Positions 34,372-46,612 are shown, counted from the first letter of the stretch. The stretch: 64,000 nt of DNA from Mytilus californianus (GCF_021869535.1 NW_026262679.1:85371143-85435142), one strand, 5' to 3'. A program made the numbers and translations. The notes: generated by a model not told the origin, from the sequence alone.

Positions 34372-34625
34372 CTTCAAAGAGAGGAAAAAGATACCAGAGG
34401 GACATTCAAGCTCATAAGTCGAAAATAAACTGACAACGCCATGGCTAAAAAAAAGACACACAGACAAACAACAGTACACAAAACTCAACATAGAAAACCA
34501 AAGACTGAGCAACACGAACCCCATCAAAAACCGATGGTGATCTCATGTGCTCCTGAAGGGTAAGGAGAATCTGCTACACATATGGCACCCGTCGTGTTGC
34601 TCGTGTTAGTACAAACCCGGTGATA
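34372..34625 (-). mobile_element. Inverted copy of the retroelement 3' tail
   Basis: Reverse complement of 32684-32935 with scattered changes (GACAACGCCATGGCTAAAAA, GAGCAACACGAACCCCATCA). It starts 26 bases after the donor of exon 5. With the direct copy in intron 3 it places inverted repeats around exons 4 and 5. Confidence 0.85.
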
Positions 34626-35467
34626 AGTCTAATTCTGTAGTCTAACCGCATTGATTGATTTAAATCACTATAAACTATCGCTTTACGTGTGCACCCGAGG
34701 GTACATAGTGAAAGACCAATGACACTTTCTCCGATTTTATCTAATTGCATTAACAAACTTATTTCAATTTGACATGTTTATATTCCTGAAAAGTTTAAGG
34801 TTGTGGTAATTTTGAGTTGCTATTCGATATAGGTGTTTGCAATGACTTTCAATGTGGCGAGGAGTTTGTGTGAATGCAACTACATTATATTGAAAATTCT
34901 CTTCTGCGTATTTTGGTGTTGTGTTATGAATTTCTACTGTATATCTCATTTTTTTAGCTTGCTTAAATCATAATACATCTTTAGTGTTTTTACATTTTAA
35001 AAAGAAATCGGAATATGACGGAAAAAATGGATATCGTAAGATGATAAATGTAAAACAGCAATAGTAAAGTCAACAAACAGCCACTTCGAATCAAAATCGT
35101 GTACATACGGTTAATAAAATGTTCTGCTCAACAAAATGCAGGTAACAATTCGCCGTGAACAAATGAAACAATGAATTATACGAAGATGTAACGAAATTAA
35201 TGCTTTGTGAAATTTTATATGTCAAATGTCAATATGTATTTCATTTAAAAGTTTTTACATTTTTTCGTGGATATTATATTTCCAAATTATAAATTTTCTT
35301 TCGGTATATGAATGAAGAATTCTGTAGTTGATATAAAGCAAAAGCTAAGATTCCGGTCTCTAGTTTTCTAAACCTCTGGTTTTATGCGTTCCGCTTTAAT
35401 GATTCGTTGTGGGAGAATTCAGTCAAAATAGAATAACAGTTTCTAATGACATGCTTCGATTTAATAG

Positions 35468-35551
35468 GTTTAGAAGCAGGAACTACATTACCCACAGAAG
35501 GAGCTAGTTCCTCAGAGGCAACAACAGCTGTAGAATGGATACATGTTCCAA
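35468..35551 (+). CDS. VWC-like secreted protein, exon 6 (Thr/Ser/Ala-rich)
   Basis: Acceptor CGATTTAATAG, donor TTCCA/AGTAAG-type boundary (exon ends at the A before GTAAGA), phase 1. It encodes LEAGTTLPTEGASSSEATTA then VEWIHVP, a low-complexity, probably glycosylated stalk. Its end VEWIHVP resembles the end of exon 7 (TGWLHIA), suggesting the two small exons are duplicates. Confidence 0.7.
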
Positions 35552-36663
35552 GTAAGATGAATTACAAGTCTAAATGTCGCCAAAAAAACATCTCGATGTA
35601 AAAAGTTCACATGAAATCTATTTTGACACCACGCTCACTATATAGTGATTTCCTGTTCCTCTTAGCGTGTGTGTAATGAAAATGTGTTGCTTCGTTACCA
35701 AAACTGGCCACATAAGAACCACTAAAACAGTGCATGAAAAGAACAGAATAACCCGAGGGAACAAAAATGACCACAAAAGCTACCCCTACGAATTTGACAT
35801 GTATAGGGACAACTTGGATCAATCCCTGTGGTTATCAATTGTTTTACGGTAGCAAATAGACAGACCCACACACATAGAAAAAATATAAAAATATACCATC
35901 AAAAAGTTTTAAAATACCTAAAGATCATAGGTCATACGCATTTCAAAGACCTATAAAATTACAAAAAGAAACATTCGATGCTTAAAATTACATTTTTATG
36001 CTACAACTGTGAAATTACGAGTTATATAAACTAAAATCGTTTGTTTTCCTATGCATTGCAGTGGCGTTGTCAAGGGAAGCATGTGCTGTCATAAATGTTG
36101 CATTTTATTGGGAAATAAAATCTAATTTTTAAATGTTTCTCGATTGTTATCAGCCAATCAAAAGTTCAAATTCTTACAAAGCATACGTGTAATGTAATTA
36201 TAAAAATTAAACATGGTAAAGTATACCTTTGAGAGTACACTCTTTGTCCACATCTTGACTGGTTAACTGTACAGTCTTCTTTCGAAACATATGTGCAGCG
36301 GAATTCGCTGTAGAGGAAACCAGAGAAGATATTCATAAACAATAATAAAAAAAACCATGACAATGTAATAAATAATGATAATACAGGATACCACTTTTCC
36401 TATGTCCTGATAATTACTATTGTCAGAAAAAAATACATGATTTATCTTCGCTAGCCAAAGAGGATCGAGGGAAGGTTAGGGGTTAAAATAAAGTTGTCTC
36501 TTAACCTTTAGTTACCTTAGAGCTAGCTTAGAGAAAAGATTATAACGAATTGCAAGCCCTGACAAGAGAAGGAGGGGGATGTAAATTAATTAAAGTGTAG
36601 TTCATAAAGAATTTGTGTTTTCGGAAATGATGTGCTGAACTGATTTTTTTCTTTTAAATTAAG

Positions 36664-36750
36664 CAGCAAAGCCGATAACCAGGGGACCAGTAATAACACA
36701 CCATGCAGGGTCATCGGTTAAACGAACGACAGGTTGGCTTCATATTGCAG
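36664..36750 (+). CDS. VWC-like secreted protein, exon 7 (with tandem acceptor)
   Basis: Encodes AKPITRGPVITHHAGSSVKR then TTGWLHIA, donor TTGCAG/GTATAG, phase 1. The acceptor reads AAGCAG: either AG can be used (a NAGNAG site), changing the protein by one residue. Frame continues from exon 6 and into exon 8. Confidence 0.65.
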
Positions 36751-37069
36751 GTATAGAGATTATAAAACACATTGAATTGTTTCTAATTGGATTAATTAAC
36801 ATATACTGATATACGATTATTTACTAAATGAACCATGAAAAAAAATAAATTGTAAATTATTATAATTGTGTATACAACGAAAGAATTAAAAATTCAGGAG
36901 TAGTAATAAAAATTAAATGCTTATTACGAAGGAGTAATTAAGTGACAGCTCTGTCAATGCAATATAATGTATTTGTGTAACTGAAGAAAGAACGAGATTT
37001 TTCTAAGAATGCTAACTATACACATTTGACAGCATAATTTAAACTGTTATCAAGTGTTCTTCAATGCAG

Positions 37070-37149
37070 GTGCGTTTTGTGTCATTGTGGCGGAAGGCTT
37101 TATGTGCGAAAGATATATCCTTTCTTATTTCTTGGGTAAATTAATCTGA
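37070..37149 (+). CDS. VWC-like secreted protein, exon 8 (C-terminus)
   Basis: Acceptor TTCTTCAATGCAG. It encodes GAFCVIVAEGFMCERYILSY then FLGKLI and a TGA at 37147-37149. The segment WLHIA-GAFCVIVAEGF across the exon 7/8 junction is fairly hydrophobic but short and interrupted by Glu, so I do not call a membrane anchor. A GGGTAAAT just before the stop could be a donor (phase 1 again), so further exons are possible. An AATAAA at 37428-37433 supports termination here. Confidence 0.55.
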
Positions 37150-37427
37150 AATATACCATTTATCAAAGTTTATACAGAGATATTAAAAGCGAAAACATGT
37201 AAAAATGCAAGTATCATGTTGTCCTTAAGTGAATTATTGCCTGTGGAAGAACACTATTATTTGGGGTTTTTTCACTGATTTAGTCGATTTTATTTTCACA
37301 GGATAATAAATTAGACCAGAACTGGCAAAGAAAGAATTATTCTTGGTTCTTGGTTTAACCAATGACCAACAAAAATGACGACAGTTATAACAGCATCCTT
37401 GGTGTTGACTGTGCAATATTTGTTTTT

Positions 37428-37433
37428 AATAAA
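37428..37433 (+). promoter_or_regulatory. Possible poly(A) signal of the VWC-like gene
   Basis: AATAAA about 280 bases after the exon 8 stop codon. Supported only by motif and position; such hexamers are frequent in AT-rich DNA. Confidence 0.35.
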
Positions 37434-38097
37434 GTTATTAGTTGCCAACCAATCTATTTCATTATCAACGAAAGAAGCTGCTTTAATAGGATCTTACCCG
37501 AAAATAAAATGTTAATATGATGATTCTTTGGGACGAATAGTGGGCAAACTGTATTTTGTTTTCATTCACACTACCCCTAAAACGATTAACAATTCTGAAG
37601 GTTAGGGAAATGGTAATAAAAAAACTTAATAATAACCCGGATAAAAATTAATACCACTTATTCATTGAAACGTTGAAAAGTGTCATGTATTCATATTTTG
37701 GCAAGGTTGGGTGGATTAGTGTTTAAAGTCCATTGGCAAATATTACATGCATATAAGTACAATAACAGATATAGGCGAAGTATTCGTTAAATGAAAATAT
37801 TTCGGATTTTAATGAAATTTTATTTGCATTAAGAACACGTTAAACGGCATCTGAATGTCGAAAAAAAATATATGTGGCATTTATATATCAAGATGACCCC
37901 TGATATGTTCATTTCATTAAAAATCCTAAATATTCCCCTTATACTTCGCCTTTAAGCATGTGTATAGCTGTACGGTGACCATAATTTTTCAATTGTCGCA
38001 ATGGCAACCACACAACATCTCCTTACTTTTTTTGGTAACAAAACAGAAATGAAAATTATACGTAAAACGAATTTCTGTAAGAATTCTGTACACAATA

Positions 38098-38965
38098 AAA
38101 ACTAGAGGCTCTCAAGAGCCTGTGTTGCTCACCTGTATCTACTGTGTTTTTGGAAATCATGTTAAAATCATAATAAATATTATTAGATACCCTCATAATG
38201 ATTGAGGCCAAGTTAGGTTTACTTTGGCCCAGTAGTTAAATTTAAGGCAGGTCATTGCTTGGCCTTTATCATCATTAGGGTATCTAGTTTAAAAAAAGTG
38301 TCCGATAACCCCGCCTGCCAACCAACATGACCGACATGGCTAAAAATAGAACATGGGGGTAAAATGCAGGTTTTGGCTTATATCTCTGAAACTCTTCAGG
38401 TTTAGATCTATCTGCCCTGAAATTTTCAGACGCATCAGACAACCCGTTGTTTGCTGCCCCTGAATTGGTAATTTTAAGGAAATTTTGCAGTTTTTGGTTA
38501 TTTTAGTCTTACAATAGTTACTGAAGACCCCTTATCATCATTTAAATTAGTTTTCAAGTTGTGACCATTTGTGTAATTGTTTTTTTGTACAATTTCCCCT
38601 TAGACTTCTAAAGTAAACCCCTATGTTCTGTTCTTATCCATGGCGGCCATGTTGGTTGGATGACAGGGTCATCAGATACATTTTTCAATCAAGGTACCCT
38701 ATTGAAAATTGTGGCTAAGTTTAATTCTATTTGGCCCAGTAGATTAAGTGGAGAAGATTTTTTTAAAAGATTACAAAAATTTACGAAAAATTGACTATAA
38801 AGGGCAATAACTCCTTAAGGGGTCAATTGAAAATTTTTATCATATTGACTTAATCGATGAAATATTCCTTTGATATATATCTCCATTTAAACAATAACCA
38901 AATACAAAAAGGCATGTTTGTTTCTTTAACTACTATAATTAGTTCCCAAAAAGCTATGCCTCTGT
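38098..38965 (+). repeat. Dispersed repeat beginning ACTAGAGGCTCTCAAGAGCC
   Basis: Begins ACTAGAGGCTCTCAAGAGCC then TGTGTTGCTCACCT and continues through TTTGGCCCAGTAG (twice, near 38224 and 38738) and AGGGCAATAACTCCTTAAGG. I know this start as a common bivalve repeat. It encodes nothing. A short family A fragment precedes it at about 37968-38030. Confidence 0.65.
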
Positions 38966-39623
38966 TGTTGTATTGCCACCTTACACCCAGTGCTGCATCA
39001 GAGAACATGCCTCAGAGATGAATGCAGCAGACGTTTGAAAAGCGGTCCCCTGTTAGTACGTAAAAATTATGAGATGTAAGAATAAATATATGAACAATAA
39101 CATGTCACCGTTTGGGCTTGCATAGTAAGCAAAACCTATATTCTATAGCCAGCTAATCAGAAAAGGTCCGTTATGAATGCTGTTTACATATTTTTGTTAC
39201 CCGTCTGTTCCCCATGTGAACTTTTATTCATGCAGATACTAATTCTATGTTTTTGTTCATAGGGAAAATTTATATTTCATTTCACTTCAAACATTTAATT
39301 GATACTTAATGAGGATTGATTACCAGGCAGTGTCTTCGTACACATCGTCCCCTAGACAGGTTTATGGCAAGTCATTATTATTCTATAAACCAGTCTACCA
39401 ATAATGGATTCAAGAAGATGTTACTAGATGTTTGGGATATTTATAATAAAGATATTATCATTTGAACATTATTTAATACATTATTGTTAATGTTACATAT
39501 TCTAATGGTAAGCGGACAAAAAGTCACAAATTTGATAGGAAACAAAGTCACAAGTAAATTGCTAATAATTGTTTGAATATATAAGAGGAAGTTCTTAAAA
39601 TAACTTCTTCTTATTACAGGTAA

Positions 39624-39910
39624 GAATAAGGTGGTATGATTGTCAATGCAACAACTATCCACCAAAATTCTAATGAAGTGGATGTTAGAAGTTATAGGCA
39701 ACCGTACGGCCTTCAGCAATGAGAAAAACCCATATCGTATAGTCGGCTATCAAAGGCATCGGCATAAAAAATATGAAACAATTCAATTGAGAAAACTAAC
39801 GGCCTAATCTATAACAAAACAATTTACGAAAGACAAATATGACAGACATGAACCAACGACAACCACTGAACTGCAGGCTCCTGACTTGGGACAAGCACAT
39901 AAAGAATTCA
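39624..39910 (+). repeat. Dispersed mussel repeat, family A (copy)
   Basis: GTGGTATGATTGTCAATGCA, CAACCGTACGGCCTTCAGCA and GACAGACATGAACCAACGAC in family A order; ends near GGGACAAGCACATAAAGAAT. Confidence 0.88.
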
Positions 39911-40039
39911 TTTACAGTTTAAGAAATTGTTCATTAGCCTCGATAATTGATGCTTAATCAAATTTGTATTATGCAAAGAATATAATTCTTGGCACCATGA
40001 AGCCATTTTAAAAGTATCAAGCCACTTTGACAAATTGTT

Positions 40040-40270
40040 TTCCTAACAATTATTTGATCATTATATTTTTTGATTTTTTTTTTAGAATATTTTGTTTTAC
40101 AAAGTTGCTTTATATTTAATTTTTCAAGAAAATACAAAAATATTTTAAAAATTAGTGTTTCTCATTCAAAGAAAAATAATCTCAAAACTGAATTGTGACT
40201 TTTTTGTCCTGTGACCTTTTTTCCGTGACTTTTTCGTCTGTTACTTTTTGTCCTGTGACTTTCTGTCTTA
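40040..40270 (+). repeat. About 200-bp duplicated segment, copy 1
   Basis: Shares with 41075-41255 the blocks AACAATTATTTGATCATTAT, TTACAAAGTTGCTT, AAAAATAATCTCAAA and ACTGAATTGTGACTTTTT. The end expands GTGACTTTTTGTCCT into about five diverged units (CCTGTGACCTTTTTTCCGTG and so on). Confidence 0.85.
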
Positions 40271-40869
40271 AGTAAAACTTTATTTTGATTCGGCATATTG
40301 ACAAAGCATATTACAACATAAGCTCTAATGAGCTAAAACATTTGCAATAACAAGTAAAACAAGGCATGCATGCAGCATGCAAATAAAAGGTAATAAAACA
40401 GCATCACATTTAACTCTAGCAAATGTCATTCTAATCGCTGTATTCTGGTAAAGATGTCAGTTGTAAGAGATCCATAAAGCTTATGCTGCTTAGGTTCTGT
40501 TTTTATATATACCTAATAAAATTCAGACTCACTCATGGTGACATAGCTCCTTATGAGGCCTACGCAATAAAAATAAACACTTATAAATTGTTCATTTTTT
40601 CTTCTTTCGGTCAACAACCCTTTAAGCATTTTAATAATCCTGAGCCTGTATGATTGTTGTGGTGTTTCAAAGGAGGTAATTAATCTTCTAAAGCCCATCG
40701 CCTTAACAAAACACACCTGCCGCAGACTTTCAAATGTATTAAGAGATAGAATTTAGCAGCTTAATGTTTGAAAGTTTAATCTCAACCATATTTGATATAT
40801 TTATCATGAGATATGGTCGTTTCACGGATAACGCTGATCAAGGATTTGTATATCAGTAAAATATACAAT

Positions 40870-40945
40870 TGCCATGGCGTTGTCAGTTTATTTTCGACTT
40901 ACGAGTTTGAATATCACTTTAGTATCTTTCGCCTCTCTTTTGTAA
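40870..40945 (+). mobile_element. Short fragment of the retroelement 3' tail
   Basis: GCCATGGCGTTGTCAGTTTA, TTTTCGACTTACGAGTTTGA and GTATCTTTCGCCTCTCTTTT match 32860-32935. Confidence 0.85.
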
Positions 40946-41074
40946 CGATAGAGTGGTTGCTTCGTTATAGATTGTCATATATTTTAAAGGAATAATCTTT
41001 ATTGTCACATAAACAAACTAAACATGTTTGTGACAAAAAAATAACACATGGTAAACTTTGACATTTTGTTTTCA

Positions 41075-41255
41075 TAACAATTATTTGATCATTATTGATA
41101 TTTATTGAATAAATTTTAATTACAAAGTTGCTTCATATATAATAGTTCAAGAAAAAACAAAAATTTCATTTTTTAAATTAGTGTTTACTTGTTTACAGAA
41201 AAATAATCTCAAACTGAATTGTGACTTTTTGTCCTGTGACTTTCTGTCCTACATT
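41075..41255 (+). repeat. About 200-bp duplicated segment, copy 2
   Basis: Direct duplicate of 40040-40270, with only two GTGACTTTnTGTCCT units at its end. Roughly 1.03 kb separates the copies. Confidence 0.85.
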
Positions 41256-41760
41256 CACACACATATATATGATTGAACATGAATCATTAATCATAAATAT
41301 ATGTATATAAAAAAATCCCCATTCTAATGACCTTTTCAAAATTGCCGATTAGTTTCACATGTTCTGTTGATATAGCTTTTAATAATTTAATATTTTTTAT
41401 TGAAAAGTCTTTTAATTTAGAGAAAACTTTAATGTCATAATTAAGCGAAACAGTCCAAAAATAAAACACATATTTATAATATGAAAGGCCATTCATCATG
41501 GGAATCACAGATAAGTGCCAACAGGTTCTACACTTTAATTAATTGGATAAGTGGCTGCCAAATGTCTGCGTTAATTGCCAATGCATGGTAATTAAAATGA
41601 TCAAATGCAACAGGTGTCATAATCTTGTCAAAGGTTTCCCTGTGGTGATTAAGAAACAATTTAAATTTAAGGGCATATAAATTATTTATAATTTTTCCGA
41701 TAACAATGAATAATTAAGTTTAATCTTGTTTGTTTTTTAATTTTCCAAGATTACCACACA

Positions 41761-42288
41761 ATGTTTAAAGAGATTTATTGCAGATTGCATTTTATGTACA
41801 CGGGATATCAAGCGATAGCTGTCACTCTGCCTGTGGCAGATTTATCTAAATATTGCCAAATTACCGGAAATTATATAATCGATGTTGACCATTTGTTAAG
41901 CCATTTTCACTATAAGCGGGAAACGATGAGGACGCTACGCCGAGGAAGCAGGGCTTTTAACGACAAAAGAACAGCACTTTTAACTGCAGAAAGACGTTTC
42001 AGAAGATCATGTGAACAAATTATATTGCTAAATCAAACTCTTGGGAATTTACAAACTAGATATGACAGAGCTAAAAAAGTTAATTTTCGCTCTTTCCGAT
42101 ATAATTTGAGACTTAGACTCGCTGTTGCGGAAGGTTTGAGGAATGTTTACTATGACTTTGCTCACGAAAAAGCTAAATTAGTGGCACAGCTGAGACAAGA
42201 ACTGTTTGGAGAAATAGTGCATATAATTTCTGACCGTGAAGAAGCAGAAGATGGTGACCAAGAGGAGACGGAATTTGCACCAGAGTGA
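41761..42288 (+). CDS. Uncharacterised basic helical protein, 175 codons, single exon
   Basis: Uninterrupted ORF from ATG to TGA, the longest that is not an obvious transposon product. Residues 50-150 are rich in Arg, Lys, Leu and Glu with heptad-like spacing (RTALLTAERRFRRSCEQIIL, LNQTLGNLQTRYDRAKKVNF, LRLAVAEGLRNVYYDFAHEK), suggesting helical or coiled-coil structure. The C-terminus is acidic (EEAEDGDQEETEFAPE). I cannot name the family. A good acceptor (TTTTTTAATTTTCCAAG) lies 11 bases before the ATG and the frame stays open back to it. The ORF could therefore be the terminal exon of a longer gene, or the ATG could follow a non-coding 5' exon. A TATAAA-like word lies about 90 bp upstream. 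Confidence 0.65.
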   Translation: MFKEIYCRLHFMYTGYQAIAVTLPVADLSKYCQITGNYIIDVDHLLSHFHYKRETMRTLRRGSRAFNDKRTALLTAERRFRRSCEQIILLNQTLGNLQTRYDRAKKVNFRSFRYNLRLRLAVAEGLRNVYYDFAHEKAKLVAQLRQELFGEIVHIISDREEAEDGDQEETEFAPE

Positions 42289-42289
42289 C

Positions 42290-45160
42290 CAGAAAGATAA
42301 ACTACAGGAATGGCATAATATACCAAAGGTCCTTTTAAGGACCAAACAAATATTTCGAAAAGAAATCTTATTGTTGTGTCGTGTTTATTTGTTCTGAAGG
42401 CGAGAAAATATTTAAAAACTTACCTTTATTATCATTTTTTGTTACCTTCATGAAAAAAAGGGGGGTTGTTATCATTCTGAGCCTTTTTTTGTCTCTTTTG
42501 TCGTAATTTTTGTTTAAAGTGTACTTGTTTTGAAATTTATTTTTAACTATCTATATGACAATATATTTAAAGCTGTTCTCGGATTTAGATTTATATGTTA
42601 GTAAACTCGTTAACTCTTTACTGAATTTTTGATTTTAGAGACATTTTTTTTCTTCTTTTTTTTTGACATATTAACCCAAATTTTTATAACAGACAATCGT
42701 TATATTCCGCTGCTCTACGATGGCTGCATTTCACTTATTGACAGGTATAATGTATACAAGAATTAATTTATCCATATTATAATAATAAGGAATATCAAAA
42801 TCGAAAAACGATAAATGTAACCTACACAATAGTTTTGTCAAACAAAATACAATAAAAACATCAAAACTCATATGAAAATAAAAATGTTACAAATACAAAA
42901 AAAAAATCACTTTTTAAGATTTACATGTGGTTAACTTTATAACGAGCTATCTGTTTAAACAACCAAATATTTCCGTTAATTATAAAAGTTAGATCGTAAG
43001 ATACAATTTCGCATATGCTGTTTTATTTCGTATACGTATTATCAGAGACATAATACAATTGTATTATATGTCTCTGGCATAATGATAAGAGAAATCATCC
43101 TGCTTTGATTTTAAACCCCGACCACCTGTATAACATCTGGGGCTATTATGTTTATCTATTGGTCCATGATAACATGGAAGTATAAAATTGGATCTATGTC
43201 AATAGTAATAGATTAAAAGGAAACCATTAAGCGACCATAAGTACTATGGGTTGTAACTAAGCCGCCTGGTTGAGAATTAAAATAAAACAGAAAGTAAGCG
43301 TCTTGTCATGTCTCAAAACTCTCATGATTGAAAATATATCTGTATATTAAAAAGGTGATTTAAATACATAGTAGCTGTAAAAACTTACCGTGATTTTGTA
43401 GTATAAGACCCGGAAAATAAAGTAAAAAAAATAAAACTTCAAATATTGTCGAAAATGAAATGATTATTCGGGCTGCTATAAATATCACACAAACTATAGA
43501 AACAAAAAGTACCCACTAATAAAGATTTACAACCATGTCAATTAATTCTGAATTTTCTTTATGAAAAATTGTTAAGGCCTTCCATTTTGGATGAAGAGTT
43601 ATGGGTTATGGAAGAATAATTTTGATAAGAAAAAGTACAAGAATGTATATTTGAATTCTCGAAACATATTCTTCATATGAAAGCAAATGAATTTCTTATT
43701 TGTGTAAGCTACATGGTTTCGTTTGAAAATGACAAGCTTACCATGCAGCACAACTTATAACAATGTAAATTGGTGAAAAAATGTTAATATCAATAATAAA
43801 TAAGGTTAAAACATTTTCCTGGTACAAATGCTTATTATCCTAAATGTAGTTAGTAGCGGCTTTCAGAACTCAAAAACGTTGTAAAATATTTTTATTATCT
43901 TGACAAGGAAAATTTAAAGTTTCAATAGTATTTGTGTTAGGAATCTTTAACAAATCTTTTTTCAACCGAAAGATGCAAATTGGAAAATGAATCAAAGTAC
44001 TGAAGTACTGAACATCGGATGACAGCAAGTTCTTGTGGATGGTCCGACAAGCACTTGTCTCAGAAAAAAAATCATATCTCTGAAAGTGAGGTTAATGTAC
44101 AGATATGATTTTTTTCTGGGACAAGTTCGTGCGTGGATGATAAATTAATGACAGGGAATTCATCCTCATCGTAATGACCATTATATTGAAGCAGAAGTCC
44201 ATTACTAGTCTAGAAATGGACTTCTGATTGTAGTGATACAAATCAATATACTCTAATTTATTGTTATATATTATATTAATACTTGTATATTACTATTACA
44301 TGTATATATAATTTTCATTGATTTGTATATCATTCTATTCTACTATATTAATAATAGTGCAGTGCAAGTGCATGGTGGACACGTCACTCTTCAGTAATAA
44401 TTCGATTTTTTCTAATAGAATGGATTTGAGTAGGCATTCGTATTTTCCCGCAAAAAATGTTTAATTATCCATGCAGAGTTATCGTTCCTTGAGATTGCAA
44501 ACGTTCTTGAGATATTCTTCCGCATGCGTGTGCATAGATATTAATGATTTTTACTTATATTTATATGTATATAACAAAACATTTTAATATTATCAATTTA
44601 TCTTCTTTAAAAAAGTATTTGATGAGTATTCATTAAAGAAATGAATGTATAACTAGCGATAAGGAATGTTAGTTAGCACTTGATGATGTCTACGTATTCA
44701 TCATGTTTATAGATCGGTTAAAAACCCAAAATGAATATTACGTAATGGAAATCTAGACGATAGCAATACACCGGAATGCCCTCATGATCATCCGTTGTAA
44801 AAATGATAATAGAAATAACAAACACTACGACAAAATGTCAGAGATAGGAAACGAATATCATTATATATAAGAATGTCCTGTACTGAAAAATTAAAGGAAC
44901 GTTTAATAAAAAGATAATTCCTGTTCTAATGAAACTGGTAAACTAATTAATTTTTTAACAAAAAAAAAACCCCAAAAATTGGTCCTTATGGTCAACCTGC
45001 ATTTCTTTTGTATATACTACATCATGTTTACTCAATATAAAGTAATGATTTATTGGTAGTATTTCTTTTAACATGAAACTCTCAGTACTCTTATTTGTTT
45101 TTAGAGAATTAAGGTATATTATATTGTACAATGATTTGTATAGTTACTTCGTTGTCCTTA
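42290..45160. other. Gene-poor stretch with several hairpins
   Basis: No gene. Near-palindromes occur at 43044-43075 (AGAGACATAATAC around AATT), 44050-44079 with 44101-44131 (30-base arms, CTTGTCTCAGAAAAAAAATC) and 44192-44203 with 44214-44226 (CAGAAGTCCATT). Confidence 0.6.
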
Positions 45161-45161
45161 G

Positions 45162-45218
45162 CTACATTCCAACGAATATTAGAAGTCTTTAAACGAAAGT
45201 ATTTGATCAAACTGCGAG
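45162..45218 (+). CDS. Candidate 57-nt internal exon of an unrecognised gene
   Basis: Strong acceptor (ACTTCGTTGTCCTTAG) and acceptable donor (GCGAG/GTTAGT), phase 1 at both ends. It encodes TFQRILEVFKRKYLIKLR, basic and helical. Its phase fits the exon at 51864, giving ...KYLIKLR-G-YSESPSACKG... Only splice signals and phase support it. Confidence 0.3.
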
Positions 45219-45458
45219 GTTAGTATAATAATACATCTCGCGTTATATTTGCTCAGAAAACTCAACACGGTGTATTTGTCTGATAAAAGCTCCCACTTTT
45301 GAGCAGATTAACATAAGAATGTACGTCCAGGAACAAATATTACATTATTGAATATTCAGCACGATAATATGCATACACTATATTTTGTACTAGTCCGACA
45401 CACTGAGTCAGTTTTTGAACATGTTAGCTCATTAGATTATAACAGTCCGAAAGAATAT

Positions 45459-45790
45459 GAGGCGCCGTTTTACTATTTATTACCTATTTTCTGATATCAA
45501 AAAATGATTTTCTGATATCAAAAATTCTATTTTTTGATATCAGAAAATCGATTTCTTGATATCAAGAAATAAAGAATATTTTCTGATATCAAAAATTCGA
45601 ATTCCTGATATCAAAAATTCACACATTTTTTGATATCAGGAAATAGATTTTTTGATATCAGAAATTCGAATTTTTGATATCAGAAAATATTTTTGATTTT
45701 TTGATATCAAGAAATAGATTTTGTGATATCAAAAAATGATTTTTTGATAACAGAAAATAAGAAATAAATGAATGATGGCTCCCTGTGTGT
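45459..45790 (+). repeat. GATATC palindrome array, left inverted copy
   Basis: Starts GAGGCGCCGTTTTACTATTT and then holds 11 GATATC sites plus one variant (GATAAC). Each site sits in a (T/C)TT(T/C)TTGATATCA(A/G)(A/G)AA context spaced about 20-30 bp. It ends at GATGGCTCCCTGTGTGTCAT. The whole block is the inverse of 48726-49225. Every unit is itself a palindrome of about 16 bp. Confidence 0.95.
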
Positions 45791-45874
45791 CATTTAAAAC
45801 ATTCAGGCTCACCAATGAGGCCAAACATCAGGAATTATCTGAAATAATGTTCCCGGTAGACCAATTGTTTTATA

Positions 45875-46600
45875 GTGTGGAGTACCACTATACACGGTAT
45901 TGGTCATTATATTGATGACATTGTGTCCCTTGTTACAAAAACAAAATGCTTATACACTTCAAGTTTTATAAACGTGAATAAGACTTCAAAGTCTCCGGAA
46001 AACTGCTATTTAATAACAATATTTGAAGTAAAAAAAATATTTACACTAATCTTCAGTTTGATCAGACTTATTACGAAATTTAAGACCCATGCACTACAAG
46101 ACAATATATGGAAGATTTTTTTAAATTATTCCTAAATAAAACATATTTACTCTTGTGTCATACAATCCGAATGGGCGGGATATGTCGACCTAAGAATTTA
46201 TTACATACTGGAAAATGTTTTCAAGATTTAGATACGATGGCTCGATAATATATTCAGGTTCAACTGGCGATATACACGATCTTTTCGCCTTATATATCTA
46301 ATACAATGCATAAACAAGTCTAAATTGAAAACAACGTTCTAACCTATGATTGCGTTGGATAAAATTTTTATACGTGTGCAAGCAAAACAAATTTCTTGGT
46401 AGAGAGGGGTCTAAATACAGCACAAACAACATTTTCCAAAAGATCATAAAAGTGAAAAAGAATATTTTAACAAAACGCATTTGGCTAACAGGTCGAACAA
46501 CTGATGTTCTTAAACCCTGCTGACTGCCATTGGCGATTGCCAAATAAACGGATCACAAGATGTAACAAAATTGATCTATATTATTAATTTAATACCAAAC
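45875..46600. other. Interior of the GATATC-bounded structure, left part
   Basis: AT-rich, with ORFs at 45875-46135 (plus) and 46298-46543 (minus) that show no family motif. I see no transposase. Confidence 0.4.
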
Positions 46601-46612
46601 AGAAAACAATAA

